From assembly GCF_000297095.1 (NCBI RefSeq), contig NZ_AEEA01000051.1:1-64000 (forward strand): a DNA stretch of 64,000 nt, given 5' to 3'. A model generated the notes under the pieces. The model did no database searches and was not told the origin of the DNA. It saw nothing but the letters and a program-made list of their open reading frames with translations. Below are positions 18,511 to 26,199 of this stretch, piece by piece. Numbering within the stretch: the first letter of the stretch is position 1; every line of letters begins with the position of its first letter. The stretch is from Treponema primitia ZAS-1 (GTDB lineage: Bacteria > Spirochaetota > Spirochaetia > Treponematales > Breznakiellaceae). A program made the position numbers and the translations under genes.

Positions 18511-18534
18511 ATCGGAATAGTATATAATTCCGAT
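18511..18534. promoter_or_regulatory. Perfect 8-bp inverted repeat in the importer leader
   Basis: ATCGGAAT-N8-ATTCCGAT lies between the predicted transcription start and the importer start codon. The right half is also the start of copy A of the 20-bp element. A shorter GGGAAT-N8-ATTCCC of the same geometry occurs at 24190-24209. Confidence 0.55.
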
Positions 18535-18546
18535 ATTTTTAATATG
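18527..18546. promoter_or_regulatory. 20-bp shared element, copy A
   Basis: ATTCCGATATTTTTAATATG on the plus strand. It matches copy B (18606-18625) at 18 of 20 positions. It sits at or just downstream of the predicted transcription start of the ABC importer operon. Confidence 0.6.
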
Positions 18547-18552
18547 AATAAA

Positions 18553-18581
18553 TATATACCAAAAGCTGTGAAATATGTCAA
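18553..18581 (-). promoter_or_regulatory. Promoter of the ABC importer operon
   Basis: On the minus strand, TTGACA (18581-18576), a 17-bp spacer and TATATA (18558-18553) form a near-consensus promoter. The sequence before the -35 (AATTTTT...AAAATTCTCT) and the CTTTTGGTA in the spacer are also found at the DUF2325 promoter, so the two promoters appear related by descent. Confidence 0.75.
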
Positions 18582-18605
18582 GAGAATTTTGAAAAAATTC
18601 CTAGA

Positions 18606-18625
18606 ATTCCCATATTTTTTATATG
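18606..18625. promoter_or_regulatory. 20-bp shared element, copy B
   Basis: ATTCCCATATTTTTTATATG on the plus strand, containing a perfect CATAT-N5-ATATG dyad. It lies 25 bp upstream of the -35 of the importer promoter and matches copy C near metY. Confidence 0.65.
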
Positions 18626-18687
18626 TTTTTATAGCGCTATAGTAAACACTCGGCTCGTAAAGCCCGAGCGAATATTGCGGAATATTA

Positions 18688-18725
18688 TTATAATATACAA
18701 TTCCTATAGGCATTGTATATTATAA
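18688..18725. repeat. 38-bp near-perfect palindrome
   Basis: Two 19-base arms (18688-18706 and 18707-18725) are inverted copies with a single mismatch. The rest of the 18490-18796 gap holds the importer promoter, shared elements A and B, and a small GC hairpin near 18650-18668. No gene is seen there. The palindrome lies 3' of the ABC/FtsX operon on the minus strand, so it may act as its terminator despite lacking a T tract, or as an operator. Confidence 0.6.
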
Positions 18726-18796
18726 ATACCCTCTATTTAACATTCCGGGTATCATCGAAATACAGGATCGCATTTTTGCGATGTTCCAATACGATC

Positions 18797-19522
18797 TCAA
18801 TCAGGAAAGCGAATATGGGCGGAAGTAACGTATCCGGGGAATGATTTTTCCCTAAGGACCCCTGCCGCCATTTCATATACCGATTGTCCATAGCCGATGG
18901 TATCCAGTTCATGGGTAACCAAAAGGATAGCCGTTCCTGTTTGTACGATCCGGCTGAAAAGTTTCATTATTTCAAGGGTCGTATCTATGTCTAAATCGCC
19001 GGTGGGTTCATCGGCAATAAGAAGCGCAGGATCATTAATAAGGGCCCGGGCGATAGATACCCGCCGGAGTTCCCCTCCTGAAAGCTGCCGGGGATAACTC
19101 TTCGCCAAATGGCCAATACCTACCGTATCCAATAGAGCCATGGCCTTTGCGGTATTACTCCCCTCCCTCTTAAAAAGATAGAATGGAAGCCGTACATTAT
19201 CAAGCGCCGTGAGGCCGGACAGCAGGCTCTGTCCCTGGGGCACATAACCGATCCTGGCGTTCCGTAACAGCGAACTATCTCCGTCATTCAATGAAAAAAT
19301 ATTCCTGCCTTCAATCGTAACAACACCCGATGTTGGACGCATCAAACCTGCAACCATATTCAGGAATGTACTTTTCCCGCTTCCGGAACGGCCGATTATG
19401 CTGACAAAGCTGCCCTTTGAAACGGTTAAATTCGCGTGGTCCACCGCATTAAAACCCCCAGGTCCCCGCTTGTATTCCTTTGTCAGCCCCGTAACTTCCA
19501 GAACCGTATTTTGAACTGCCAT
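18797..19522 (-). CDS. ABC ATPase of a MacB/LolD-type system
   Basis: A 241-residue cassette with Walker A GRSGSGKSTFLN, signature LSGGELRRVS, Walker B LLIADEPTGDLD and His switch THE. This matches the LolD/MacB/FtsE-like group that works with FtsX-type permeases on envelope substrates rather than with importers. ATG 19522 is chosen because GAGGG lies upstream and it falls one base after the permease stop. A GTG five codons earlier is possible. It is the last gene of the minus-strand operon that begins at 24176. Confidence 0.88.
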   Translation of the reverse strand: MAVQNTVLEVTGLTKEYKRGPGGFNAVDHANLTVSKGSFVSIIGRSGSGKSTFLNMVAGLMRPTSGVVTIEGRNIFSLNDGDSSLLRNARIGYVPQGQSLLSGLTALDNVRLPFYLFKREGSNTAKAMALLDTVGIGHLAKSYPRQLSGGELRRVSIARALINDPALLIADEPTGDLDIDTTLEIMKLFSRIVQTGTAILLVTHELDTIGYGQSVYEMAAGVLREKSFPGYVTSAHIRFPD

Positions 19523-19523
19523 C

Positions 19524-20753
19524 TTATTCACCCTCACGCAGGGTAAAGTAGGTTTCCGTCCCGCTGATTTTTACCGCTGAATATACTGCAGAAAGGGGTC
19601 CAGCAGCAAAGGCAAAAACCAGGCTGGAAAGCAAAAGAAAAAGTATATTACCCATATGCGGCCGGATTAGGGGTAATCCTAAACGGTAACTGATATAGGG
19701 GCTGAAGGGAAATACTATCAGGGATGCCAATATAATTCCAATTGTCCCCCCAAATATTCCCGCTAAACATGATTCGGTCAAAACGATGTACGCTAATTTT
19801 TTCCGTGTCGCCCCCAGGACCCGCAGGATGGCGAATTCTTTTTTTCGTTCATTAATACTGCCGGAAAACACCGCCGCTAAAACAACAATCGCAACAAACC
19901 AAAGAACTACGGAAAAAGTCCCGATATAGCCCACAAGACCGTTTAGGGCTTCGGCGATATGGGCAAACATCCTATGGGAAACGATAACATCAACACCATT
20001 AATACTCTTTTTAATATCCAAGGCAACCGTTTCCGCGTCATAGCCATTGTCCAGGCGTACCAGAACCGCTGAAATTGCCCCCTCCCCTTCATTATCGGCA
20101 ATGAAGGTAAGGTGTTCCTTATGTGCATTGTCCATCATCAGCCGCATCGTATTCATGGTCATAAAAATCGACGTATCGAAGCCCATGGCAGTTTTTGAAA
20201 GCTGCGCCGCCACGGGATAATTATAGTTAAAAAATTTTATAGCGTTATGGTGATTCGCCATGATTTCACTGCCGATAATCAGTTGTCCATCCCCAATGCT
20301 ATCGCGGCTATCGCGGCTGTCGCTGGGCAATTCGGCAATCCAGGGCTGGATTACAAAATCCGTTGCCGGATCAAAGGCGATTAACTGCACCGGTTCGTCG
20401 CAGCATTCAGAGGAAAGGGAAGTAAGAAAAAATTGGGGGGAAACCTGTACAACTCCCTCAATCTGGGCAATATCCCGGATAACCGAATCATTAAAATAGA
20501 AATAGTTAATCTCTCCCCGCAGTAAAATTGCTTCTGTTTTTGCCTGGTACCCTGCAGGAACTACCATCAGGTCCGCCCCAAAACGCCTTTTCATTACATC
20601 CATACCGTTCTGCAGGCTTGAAGCAAGGATTGAACCGCCAAATAAAATAAATGCCAGAATTGCCACCACAATAACAAGACAGACAGTACGAACAGGCTTA
20701 TTTGTTAAATTGGTAAGGGATAAACTACCCACAGAAAGGGGCTTTTCTTTCAT
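19524..20753 (-). CDS. FtsX/MacB-like ABC permease
   Basis: A 409-residue protein with one N-terminal membrane helix, a large extracytoplasmic domain (residues about 50-270) and three C-terminal helices, the topology of MacB/FtsX permeases. A conserved ERKKEFAILRVLGATRKKL stretch precedes the second helix. Such systems move lipoproteins or small molecules out of the inner membrane or transmit force, and they do not import. Its start overlaps the DUF4418 stop by four bases, and it pairs with the ATPase that follows. Confidence 0.85.
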   Translation of the reverse strand: MKEKPLSVGSLSLTNLTNKPVRTVCLVIVVAILAFILFGGSILASSLQNGMDVMKRRFGADLMVVPAGYQAKTEAILLRGEINYFYFNDSVIRDIAQIEGVVQVSPQFFLTSLSSECCDEPVQLIAFDPATDFVIQPWIAELPSDSRDSRDSIGDGQLIIGSEIMANHHNAIKFFNYNYPVAAQLSKTAMGFDTSIFMTMNTMRLMMDNAHKEHLTFIADNEGEGAISAVLVRLDNGYDAETVALDIKKSINGVDVIVSHRMFAHIAEALNGLVGYIGTFSVVLWFVAIVVLAAVFSGSINERKKEFAILRVLGATRKKLAYIVLTESCLAGIFGGTIGIILASLIVFPFSPYISYRLGLPLIRPHMGNILFLLLSSLVFAFAAGPLSAVYSAVKISGTETYFTLREGE

Positions 20754-21163
20754 AAACCACTTCCTTTTTTAAAGAGACCTGATTTTTTGAGAACAAAAAA
20801 CCCATTCAATGCCGCAACAACAATAGTAATGCTACCCAGGACAAGCAATGCAGGCAAAGCAAGCATATGGCAGGACGCCCGTGGATGGGCGCAAACTCCG
20901 ATTAACACCGTAGGAAAGAGCAGTACAAGAATACCGTTTATAAATACACCGGCACTCAAGCCGAAAATTTTCGATTCAAAAAACAGAGTTAATATCCCTA
21001 AAACAGCAATACTCAACCCAACTCCCAATTCCGCCCGGGCCGTCCAATGGCATTTCATAATCACATCCCGTATCTCACAGACCGGAAAAATCGTTATAGG
21101 CCCGATGGCAATTAAAATTCCCAGGACGATAAATGGGATTCCGGTAATCAATCGCTTATACAT
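20750..21163 (-). CDS. DUF4418-like small membrane protein
   Basis: A 137-residue protein with four predicted membrane segments. A cysteine-containing stretch (PVCEIRDVIMKCHWTARAE) lies in the first loop and a CAHPRASCHML segment in a later loop. The pattern fits DUF4418, whose function is unknown. The paired Cys and His residues in loops could bind metal or form disulfides. It is tightly coupled to the FtsX-like permease (overlap of four bases), which suggests it is a third membrane component of that system. Confidence 0.7.
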   Translation of the reverse strand: MYKRLITGIPFIVLGILIAIGPITIFPVCEIRDVIMKCHWTARAELGVGLSIAVLGILTLFFESKIFGLSAGVFINGILVLLFPTVLIGVCAHPRASCHMLALPALLVLGSITIVVAALNGFFVLKKSGLFKKGSGL

Positions 21164-21187
21164 ATCATGTCCTTTCCATTAAAAGTA

Positions 21188-21991
21188 TTAAAAACTGTAT
21201 TTAACCCCGATATATGGGTTTATATATACATTCCCACGGCCGCCGATATTTCCAAAATAAGCGCCGGTCCAAAGGATGATTTGCCCGATATAGAATTCAA
21301 AGGTGGGATCAACAATATACACATTAAAATCCTTATTTGCAGTGATTTCTATTTCCGCGCCGAAGGAACCATGCGCATAGTCAAGGGATAGCCCCATACC
21401 TCCATACCCTGCATCGGGATGCACTATAAATGTTCCGTTTAACTCTGCGCTCAGACCTAATGCTCCGCCCCAGCCCAGGCTGAGCTTGGTAAAAAATACG
21501 GTTTCCGAGTCTTTAATAAAGGACGCATACATAACCGGAAATGACGCAAGGGCATACCATGATCCAAAGCCCGCGTGCCGTACATACTGGAGCTTTGGGG
21601 TTACCACCCCGCTTACCGCATCAATGCCCGAATTTTTGTTTACCGTATTAATCGTATTACTGTTATTAAGAATCAAGAAAAGATTGGATACCGGGGAAAG
21701 CCAAATTTTATATCTAAAAAGTTCTTCCGCATATAGTTCCTGGCTTACGGTATCCTTAAAGGGGATGGTGTAATCTATTTGAAAAAAGACGCCGAGGTTT
21801 CCAAAACCTTTAGTGTAGCTTATCAGGGGGTCTATATATGGAATAGTCTCTCCCTCTTCAAACTCCACGCCGAATTCAGCACCCGTGTCAATACCGATCT
21901 CCTGCGCCGGCAGGACGGCGCTAGTTGCAACGAAGTTCCCCGCGCAGGCCAGCCCTACCAGGAGACCGGCTAACCCCGCTTTTTTTCTCAT
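21188..21991 (-). CDS. Putative outer-membrane beta-barrel protein
   Basis: A 267-residue exported protein with a signal peptide (cleavage near LPAQE) and alternating hydrophobic/aromatic strands through to a C-terminal aromatic residue (KYSF), as expected for an outer-membrane beta-barrel. No named family is recognised. Its start overlaps the stop of the preceding binding-protein gene by four bases. The signal peptide region contains one copy of an interspersed 21-bp repeat (21925-21945), which encodes AGNFVA here. Confidence 0.6.
   Translation of the reverse strand: MRKKAGLAGLLVGLACAGNFVATSAVLPAQEIGIDTGAEFGVEFEEGETIPYIDPLISYTKGFGNLGVFFQIDYTIPFKDTVSQELYAEELFRYKIWLSPVSNLFLILNNSNTINTVNKNSGIDAVSGVVTPKLQYVRHAGFGSWYALASFPVMYASFIKDSETVFFTKLSLGWGGALGLSAELNGTFIVHPDAGYGGMGLSLDYAHGSFGAEIEITANKDFNVYIVDPTFEFYIGQIILWTGAYFGNIGGRGNVYINPYIGVKYSF
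21925..21945 (-). repeat. Interspersed 21-bp repeat, copy 1
   Basis: TTGCAACGAAGTTCCCCGCGC on the plus strand is written here only as the unit TTGCAACGAAGTT plus CCCCGCGC. It lies in the signal peptide region of the barrel gene. It differs from copy 3 (45620-45640) at one base. Confidence 0.55.
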
Positions 21992-22578
21992 AAAGCTGCG
22001 CCCTGCTCAATGACCAGTATTTCAGGATCAACCCCATCGCCGTAAACAGGGCGAAGGGTTGCGTTGTAATCTTTATGAAAAAAATTGTCCCCCACACGGC
22101 TGCGGATCACATCATTAAGCCAATACACAAGCCCGTCGTTCCCCTTTCTCACCGCCGGAGCTACAACAAATTCCCCGCCGGGCGTTGTTTTGCGGTACGG
22201 CAGGGCAAAATCGACCAGTTCCCGGTTTTCTTCCGTTACGGCAAACCCGGCAATAACCATATCCAGTTTGTTCGTTTCCAGGAGTTCCACCCAGTTTGTT
22301 CCGGTTACCGGCACAAAGTATACCGCCCGCTCGCTGCCAAAAAGTTCCTTTGCCACCCGGCGGGCAAAGTAGATATCGTAACCCTGATACTTCCCCTTTG
22401 CATCGATAAAGCTAAATGGCTCGTTAGCCTCGGCAACTCCTATGCTGACGATACCCTTGCCATGGATTTTATGCACCGCCGGAATATCATGGTCCGATAC
22501 GGGTATCTCGCCTGACCCTGCGGCAAAAACAGCCGACGCCGCCTTAAGGATAAGCAGGATACCTAACAGTTTTTTCAT
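21988..22578 (-). CDS. Shortened family-3 solute-binding protein
   Basis: A 196-residue protein with a signal peptide and clear SBP_bac_3 landmarks at the N-side (IVSIGVAEANEPFSFIDAKGKYQGYDIYFARRVAKELFG, VELLETNKLDMVIAGFAVTEENRE). The C-terminal GNDGLVYWLNDVI helix is also present. The family is usually 240-280 residues. About 60-90 residues that build most of the second lobe are missing in frame after LPYRKTT. It may be a decayed importer component or a protein reduced to a sensor or scaffold role. It is translationally coupled to the barrel gene that follows. Confidence 0.65.
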   Translation of the reverse strand: MKKLLGILLILKAASAVFAAGSGEIPVSDHDIPAVHKIHGKGIVSIGVAEANEPFSFIDAKGKYQGYDIYFARRVAKELFGSERAVYFVPVTGTNWVELLETNKLDMVIAGFAVTEENRELVDFALPYRKTTPGGEFVVAPAVRKGNDGLVYWLNDVIRSRVGDNFFHKDYNATLRPVYGDGVDPEILVIEQGAAL

Positions 22579-22590
22579 GGCGATCCCCCC

Positions 22591-23940
22591 TTACATTTCC
22601 ATTCCGCCGCCTTCCGGCTCCGGCCAGGTATCGCCGGTAACGGTAAAGGTAGTTATAGTATCCCCTCCGTCCGTTGGTCCGAGATACGGCGATGTTGCCA
22701 CCGAGTTTTCCGATACGGTACTCAGACTGTATACCGTCACCTCATAGCTTGGTGAAAGTTTAACCAAGGTTGGTGTTGTGCTGCCGTAATAGAGGTAGCT
22801 GAATTCTCCCCTATCCGCATATTTCGGGTTTGACATCATATAATGCCATTGGTGAAAGGTTCCGTCAGTTTTAAATTCGATCCAGTCATACATTCCGTTC
22901 CAGGACCCGGTTCGCCAATATTTCCCGGTGGAAAGGGTATTGTTCAGGGTTCTTGCCGGTATAGGAGCGGCAAGGATGTGGGTGTTTGATACAGTGTCGT
23001 CATTCGGGCCGTTTAGGGTAATCTTTCCTTCGGTAGTAGTAAAGGTGTACTTTTTTACAGCGGCGGCAGCGGCATCGGCATAATCACCACCGGATGCATT
23101 TGCCGCTTTTAGAAGAACCAGGGTAGTATCCCGCACAATATAAGATCCGAATGAACGATTGTTTGTGCCATCATCGCTTACTGCAAATGTCCCGTCAGCA
23201 TTAAACGTCCATGTCCAGTTAAACGGTGAAAGGCTGATGGCAGCGCCCTCCGGAACCGGCGTCCATGTAGAGGCATTCGCCTCATCCCCGGTCAGGGTAT
23301 AAACCGTAAGGCTATAGGATTCAAAATGCGTACTCCGGTAATCCGGTTCGGGGGCTTCTTGTGAAAGGGTAACTAATGTGTTTCCGTTAGTCAAATAGCT
23401 GAATTCACCGTAATCGGCATAATGGATAGTCCGGCTCATTGAGTGCCATTTATGAAAGGTTCCGTCGTTTTTAAACGTATACCAGTCAAACATTCCGCTG
23501 GAACCTTTCTGCCAGTTTTTCCCGGCGAATTTATCGCTTAACACTATTGGATGGTCCAGGTGATCCACCGCTTTACCGCTTCGATCAAAGGTTATATCGG
23601 TTTCACCGTCCAGTTGCAGGGTATTATTGTCCGGTACCGTAAAGGTATATTTCACGGGCTCAATTGAACCGGCCGTCAGAATAACCAGTACATTATCCCT
23701 TACCAGATAGCTGCCCGATTCGCTGCTAGCAGGATCCCCGTGGATAGCGGTGGTGAAGCTTCCATCAGCTTTAAATGTTGTAACCCTGTGTACATCTCCA
23801 ACATGGTATCCCCAACTACCGACAAAGGGATTCGTCAAACCACTCAGCCAATCTCCCTCATCGTCTCCGGTGGGGTTACTGCAGCCGATGAAGGCCAGAG
23901 AAAGTACCAGTGTTAATCCAAATAAGCATCTTCTTTTCAT
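22591..23940 (-). CDS. Lipoprotein with duplicated beta-rich modules
   Basis: A lipoprotein of 449 residues. ATG 23940 is chosen because AAGGA lies seven bases upstream. The lipobox is LAFIGC. The mature part is two copies of a two-part unit. Each copy has a module ending in SYLVRD or SYIVRD followed by a module with a W-x-x-GS-x-G-M-x-DW core, then KxDGTFHxWH and GEFSYL. No enzyme motif is seen. The modules resemble lipocalin-like or extracellular binding modules common in spirochete surface lipoproteins. The function is unknown, and the operon context suggests it works with the FtsX-type ABC system. Confidence 0.7.
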   Translation of the reverse strand: MKRRCLFGLTLVLSLAFIGCSNPTGDDEGDWLSGLTNPFVGSWGYHVGDVHRVTTFKADGSFTTAIHGDPASSESGSYLVRDNVLVILTAGSIEPVKYTFTVPDNNTLQLDGETDITFDRSGKAVDHLDHPIVLSDKFAGKNWQKGSSGMFDWYTFKNDGTFHKWHSMSRTIHYADYGEFSYLTNGNTLVTLSQEAPEPDYRSTHFESYSLTVYTLTGDEANASTWTPVPEGAAISLSPFNWTWTFNADGTFAVSDDGTNNRSFGSYIVRDTTLVLLKAANASGGDYADAAAAAVKKYTFTTTEGKITLNGPNDDTVSNTHILAAPIPARTLNNTLSTGKYWRTGSWNGMYDWIEFKTDGTFHQWHYMMSNPKYADRGEFSYLYYGSTTPTLVKLSPSYEVTVYSLSTVSENSVATSPYLGPTDGGDTITTFTVTGDTWPEPEGGGMEM

Positions 23941-23966
23941 GTCTTTTTCCTTTTTGTAAAACATAT

Positions 23967-24176
23967 TCAGGAACAGCAATCGGGCAGGCTCGCAGCTGCC
24001 GCGTTTAAGGCTGCATCCATTCCGGGCCTGATATGAGCGCCCCGGTGACTCGTATGGGTATGATGAACCTTTTGTACCCCGCTTTGTTCAATACCTGTTC
24101 CGGCGGTGACGCAGCCGGAAAGGGACAGCGCAAGCCCCAGAAACAGCCCAATAGGGCGTCGTTTTCTTCTCACCAT
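23967..24176 (-). CDS. Small lipoprotein
   Basis: A 69-residue protein with a basic N-terminus, hydrophobic stretch and LSLSGC lipobox, so the mature chain is only about 48 residues. It contains a His-rich segment (KVHHTHTSHRGAH) and ends in DCCS, which suggests metal binding. An AGGA ribosome site precedes the ATG by about seven bases. It is the first gene of the minus-strand operon running to 18797. Confidence 0.6.
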   Translation of the reverse strand: MVRRKRRPIGLFLGLALSLSGCVTAGTGIEQSGVQKVHHTHTSHRGAHIRPGMDAALNAAAASLPDCCS

Positions 24177-24189
24177 ATTTATCCTCGTG

Positions 24190-24209
24190 GGGAATATATA
24201 AGTATTCCC
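24190..24209. promoter_or_regulatory. Perfect inverted repeat upstream of the lipoprotein/FtsX operon
   Basis: GGGAATA-N6-TATTCCC, immediately upstream of the first gene of the operon. The right half continues as ATTCCCATAT, which is identical to the first ten bases of shared element copy B. This links the operon to the same control circuit as the ABC importer and metY. Confidence 0.5.
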
Positions 24210-24364
24210 ATATAATTACTCAGAGTATTTTTAAAAAGTTGCAAAAAATTTCCAAATTTCCGCCCGGGGAGTTTGTCTACGGGTGCCGGGTTTCATTTAA
24301 GGTAAATATCGTAATAGATAGTACGGAAACAGAGAGGGCAGACAGCTGCTAATGGGACGTAGGT

Positions 24365-24655
24365 TTATAAACCCGGTTCTAGTCGATTTTTTAATATATT
24401 CTTCAACGCAGTCCCACTTCCGCAGTGGGACTGTATAAGGGGAATATTGTTCTGCGCTGCCTTGTTTTTTGCAGCCCGCGCCATACCATGCGCAACCGGA
24501 TTGGTAAAAAGGACAATTAAGTCGGGATTCCCAATACGATCAGTTAAGTGCCCCTCAGAATTAAAAAAAATTTTTGCCTTGCAGCGGAACTCCTTGCATA
24601 TGCATTGGTATTGACATTTCATACACTCGTTTCCGCCTATTATTACCACATTCAT
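24365..24655 (-). CDS. DUF2325 cysteine-rich protein
   Basis: A 96-residue protein of the DUF2325 family (NVVIIGGNE start, DLIVLFTNPVAHGMAR, final HCGSGTALKNIL). The start is ATG 24655, preceded by GGGAG about six bases upstream. The CMKCQYQCICKEFRC segment has five closely spaced cysteines and could hold a metal or Fe-S cluster. It is divergent from metY and the nitrogenase-like genes and shares their control region. The family's function is not known, and the location suggests a sensor or maturation role for the nitrogenase-like system. Confidence 0.75.
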   Translation of the reverse strand: MNVVIIGGNECMKCQYQCICKEFRCKAKIFFNSEGHLTDRIGNPDLIVLFTNPVAHGMARAAKNKAAQNNIPLIQSHCGSGTALKNILKNRLEPGL

Positions 24656-24718
24656 ATCAAGCTCCCGATCATTTATATTATATATTACTAATACCATATG
24701 TTTACTATGTATTATTAG

Positions 24719-24747
24719 AGTATATTTTACCAAAAGATGCATGTCAA
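24719..24747 (-). promoter_or_regulatory. Promoter of the DUF2325 gene
   Basis: On the minus strand, TTGACA (24747-24742), a 17-bp spacer and TATACT (24724-24719). Upstream it carries AATTTTTAAAATTCTCT and then the 20-bp element copy C, in the same order as the ABC importer promoter. Confidence 0.75.
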
Positions 24748-24778
24748 GTGCTTTAGAGAATTTTAAAAATTTATTATC

Positions 24779-24798
24779 ATTCCGATATGTTTTATATG
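24779..24798. promoter_or_regulatory. 20-bp shared element, copy C
   Basis: ATTCCGATATGTTTTATATG on the plus strand. It lies between the divergent DUF2325 and metY promoters, seven bases from the metY -35, where an activator or a shared repressor could act on both. Extended by two bases it matches copy B at 19 of 22 positions. Confidence 0.65.
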
Positions 24799-24805
24799 AT
24801 TTTAC

Positions 24806-24834
24806 TTGACAAAATTTAGGCGGTTTTATATCCT
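24806..24834 (+). promoter_or_regulatory. Promoter of metY and the nitrogenase-like genes
   Basis: TTGACA (24806-24811), a 17-bp spacer and TATCCT (24829-24834). The metY ATG follows at 24886 with AAAGGAG eight to ten bases before it. Confidence 0.7.
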
Positions 24835-24885
24835 ATTATTATCTTGTGATTTATAGGAATTTATTCTTTACAAAAGGAGCCTTTT

Positions 24886-26197
24886 ATGCCGGATTCTAAT
24901 TATCACTTCGATACCCTAAAAATACGGGCCGCCTACGATCCCGCTCAACACAACCAGGCTGTTTCACCGCCTATTTACCAGACTGCAGCCTATGAATTCC
25001 GGGACACGAAAAATGCCGATGGCCTTTTTGCATTGACCGAAGCGGGTTTTCTCTACACCCGGGTAAACAACCCCACGGTGGATGTGCTGGAACGGCGGGT
25101 TGCAGCACTGGACGGGGGCAGCGGGGCCATTGCCCTGGCGTCCGGCATGGCGGCCATATCCTACACCCTCCTTACCCTGGCGGAAGGGGGCGGCCGTATC
25201 CTGACCAGCCCCTACCTCTACGGCGGCAGCGCCGACGCCTTCCGGAGGATCTTCCCCAATTTCAATATCCACATCGACCAGTCCCCCAATATTGATGATA
25301 TTACGGCCCTGGAAAAGGATATCAAGAGCGATACCAAGGCTATATTTGTAGAATCCGTGAGCAACCCCACCGGGGTGGTGGCGGATATTGAGGCCCTGGC
25401 CAATCTGGCCCACAAGCACGGTATTCCCCTGGTGGTGGACAATACCTTCGCCACCCCCTATCTTCTCCAGCCCATCAAGTACGGCGCCGATATTGTGGTC
25501 TATTCCGCCACCAAGGCTCTGAACGGCCACGGTAACGTGATTGCAGGTATAATAGTAGAATCCGGCCATTTCCCCTGGACTAACGGAAAATTCCCCCAGT
25601 TGGAACAGACGGAATATGTGCTGCGGGATCGTGCCACAGGAAAGGAACGGAATTTCCTGGAGGCAGCTCCGGATGCGCCCTTCGTAACCCGTATCCGCCT
25701 GACCTATCTTAACTACTTCGGTGCAGCCCTGGGGCCCTTTGACGCCTACCTTGCCCTTATCGGCATTGAGACCCTCTCGGAACGGCTGGACAAACAGGTT
25801 TCCAATGCAAAAAAGATTGTAGCCTGGCTGGAAAAAAACCCCCATGTGGCTTGGGTAAAATATGCCGGGATACCCTCCAACCCCTATTATAAGCTGGCCC
25901 AAAAATATCTTCCCAAGGGGGGCGCCGGGAATTTTTTCCTTCGGTTTTAACGGAACCCTGGAGCAGAGCGAAGCCTTCCTTGACGCTATAGAGCTGTGGA
26001 GCTATCATGTCAATGTTGGGGACTCGCGCTCATTGATCGTGAATTCACCGAAGACCACCCATAGCGAGCTGAACCCTGCGGAACTCAAGGCGGCTGATAT
26101 TGAGCCTAATTTGATCCGTATTTCCCTTGGCCTGGAAGACGCCGAAGACCTCATAGCGGATTTGGATCAGGCCTTCAAAAAAGTCTTTGGAGGATAA
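24886..26197 (+). CDS. metY: O-acetylhomoserine sulfhydrylase (frameshifted in this sequence)
   Basis: A PLP enzyme of the Cys/Met metabolism family, about 436 residues once a frameshift is repaired. The PLP lysine is in YSATKALNGHGN. The first frame ends at 25950 after PKGGAGNFFLRF. The second frame continues from about 25920 as IFSFGFNGTLE and runs to 26197 with good family similarity. Dropping one G from the six-G run at 25917-25922 joins them. The enzyme makes methionine or homocysteine from O-acetylhomoserine and methanethiol or sulfide. It is directly upstream of the nitrogenase-like pair, which fits a role in capturing methanethiol. Confidence 0.85.
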
Positions 26198-26199
26198 TA

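Noticed and set aside
18504..18713. 69-codon minus-strand frame in the importer promoter gap
   Set aside because: It overlaps the promoter, shared elements and palindrome, and has no ribosome site or family likeness.
24964..25902. 312-codon open frame antisense to metY
   Set aside because: Shadow of a well-supported PLP enzyme with conserved motifs on the plus strand.
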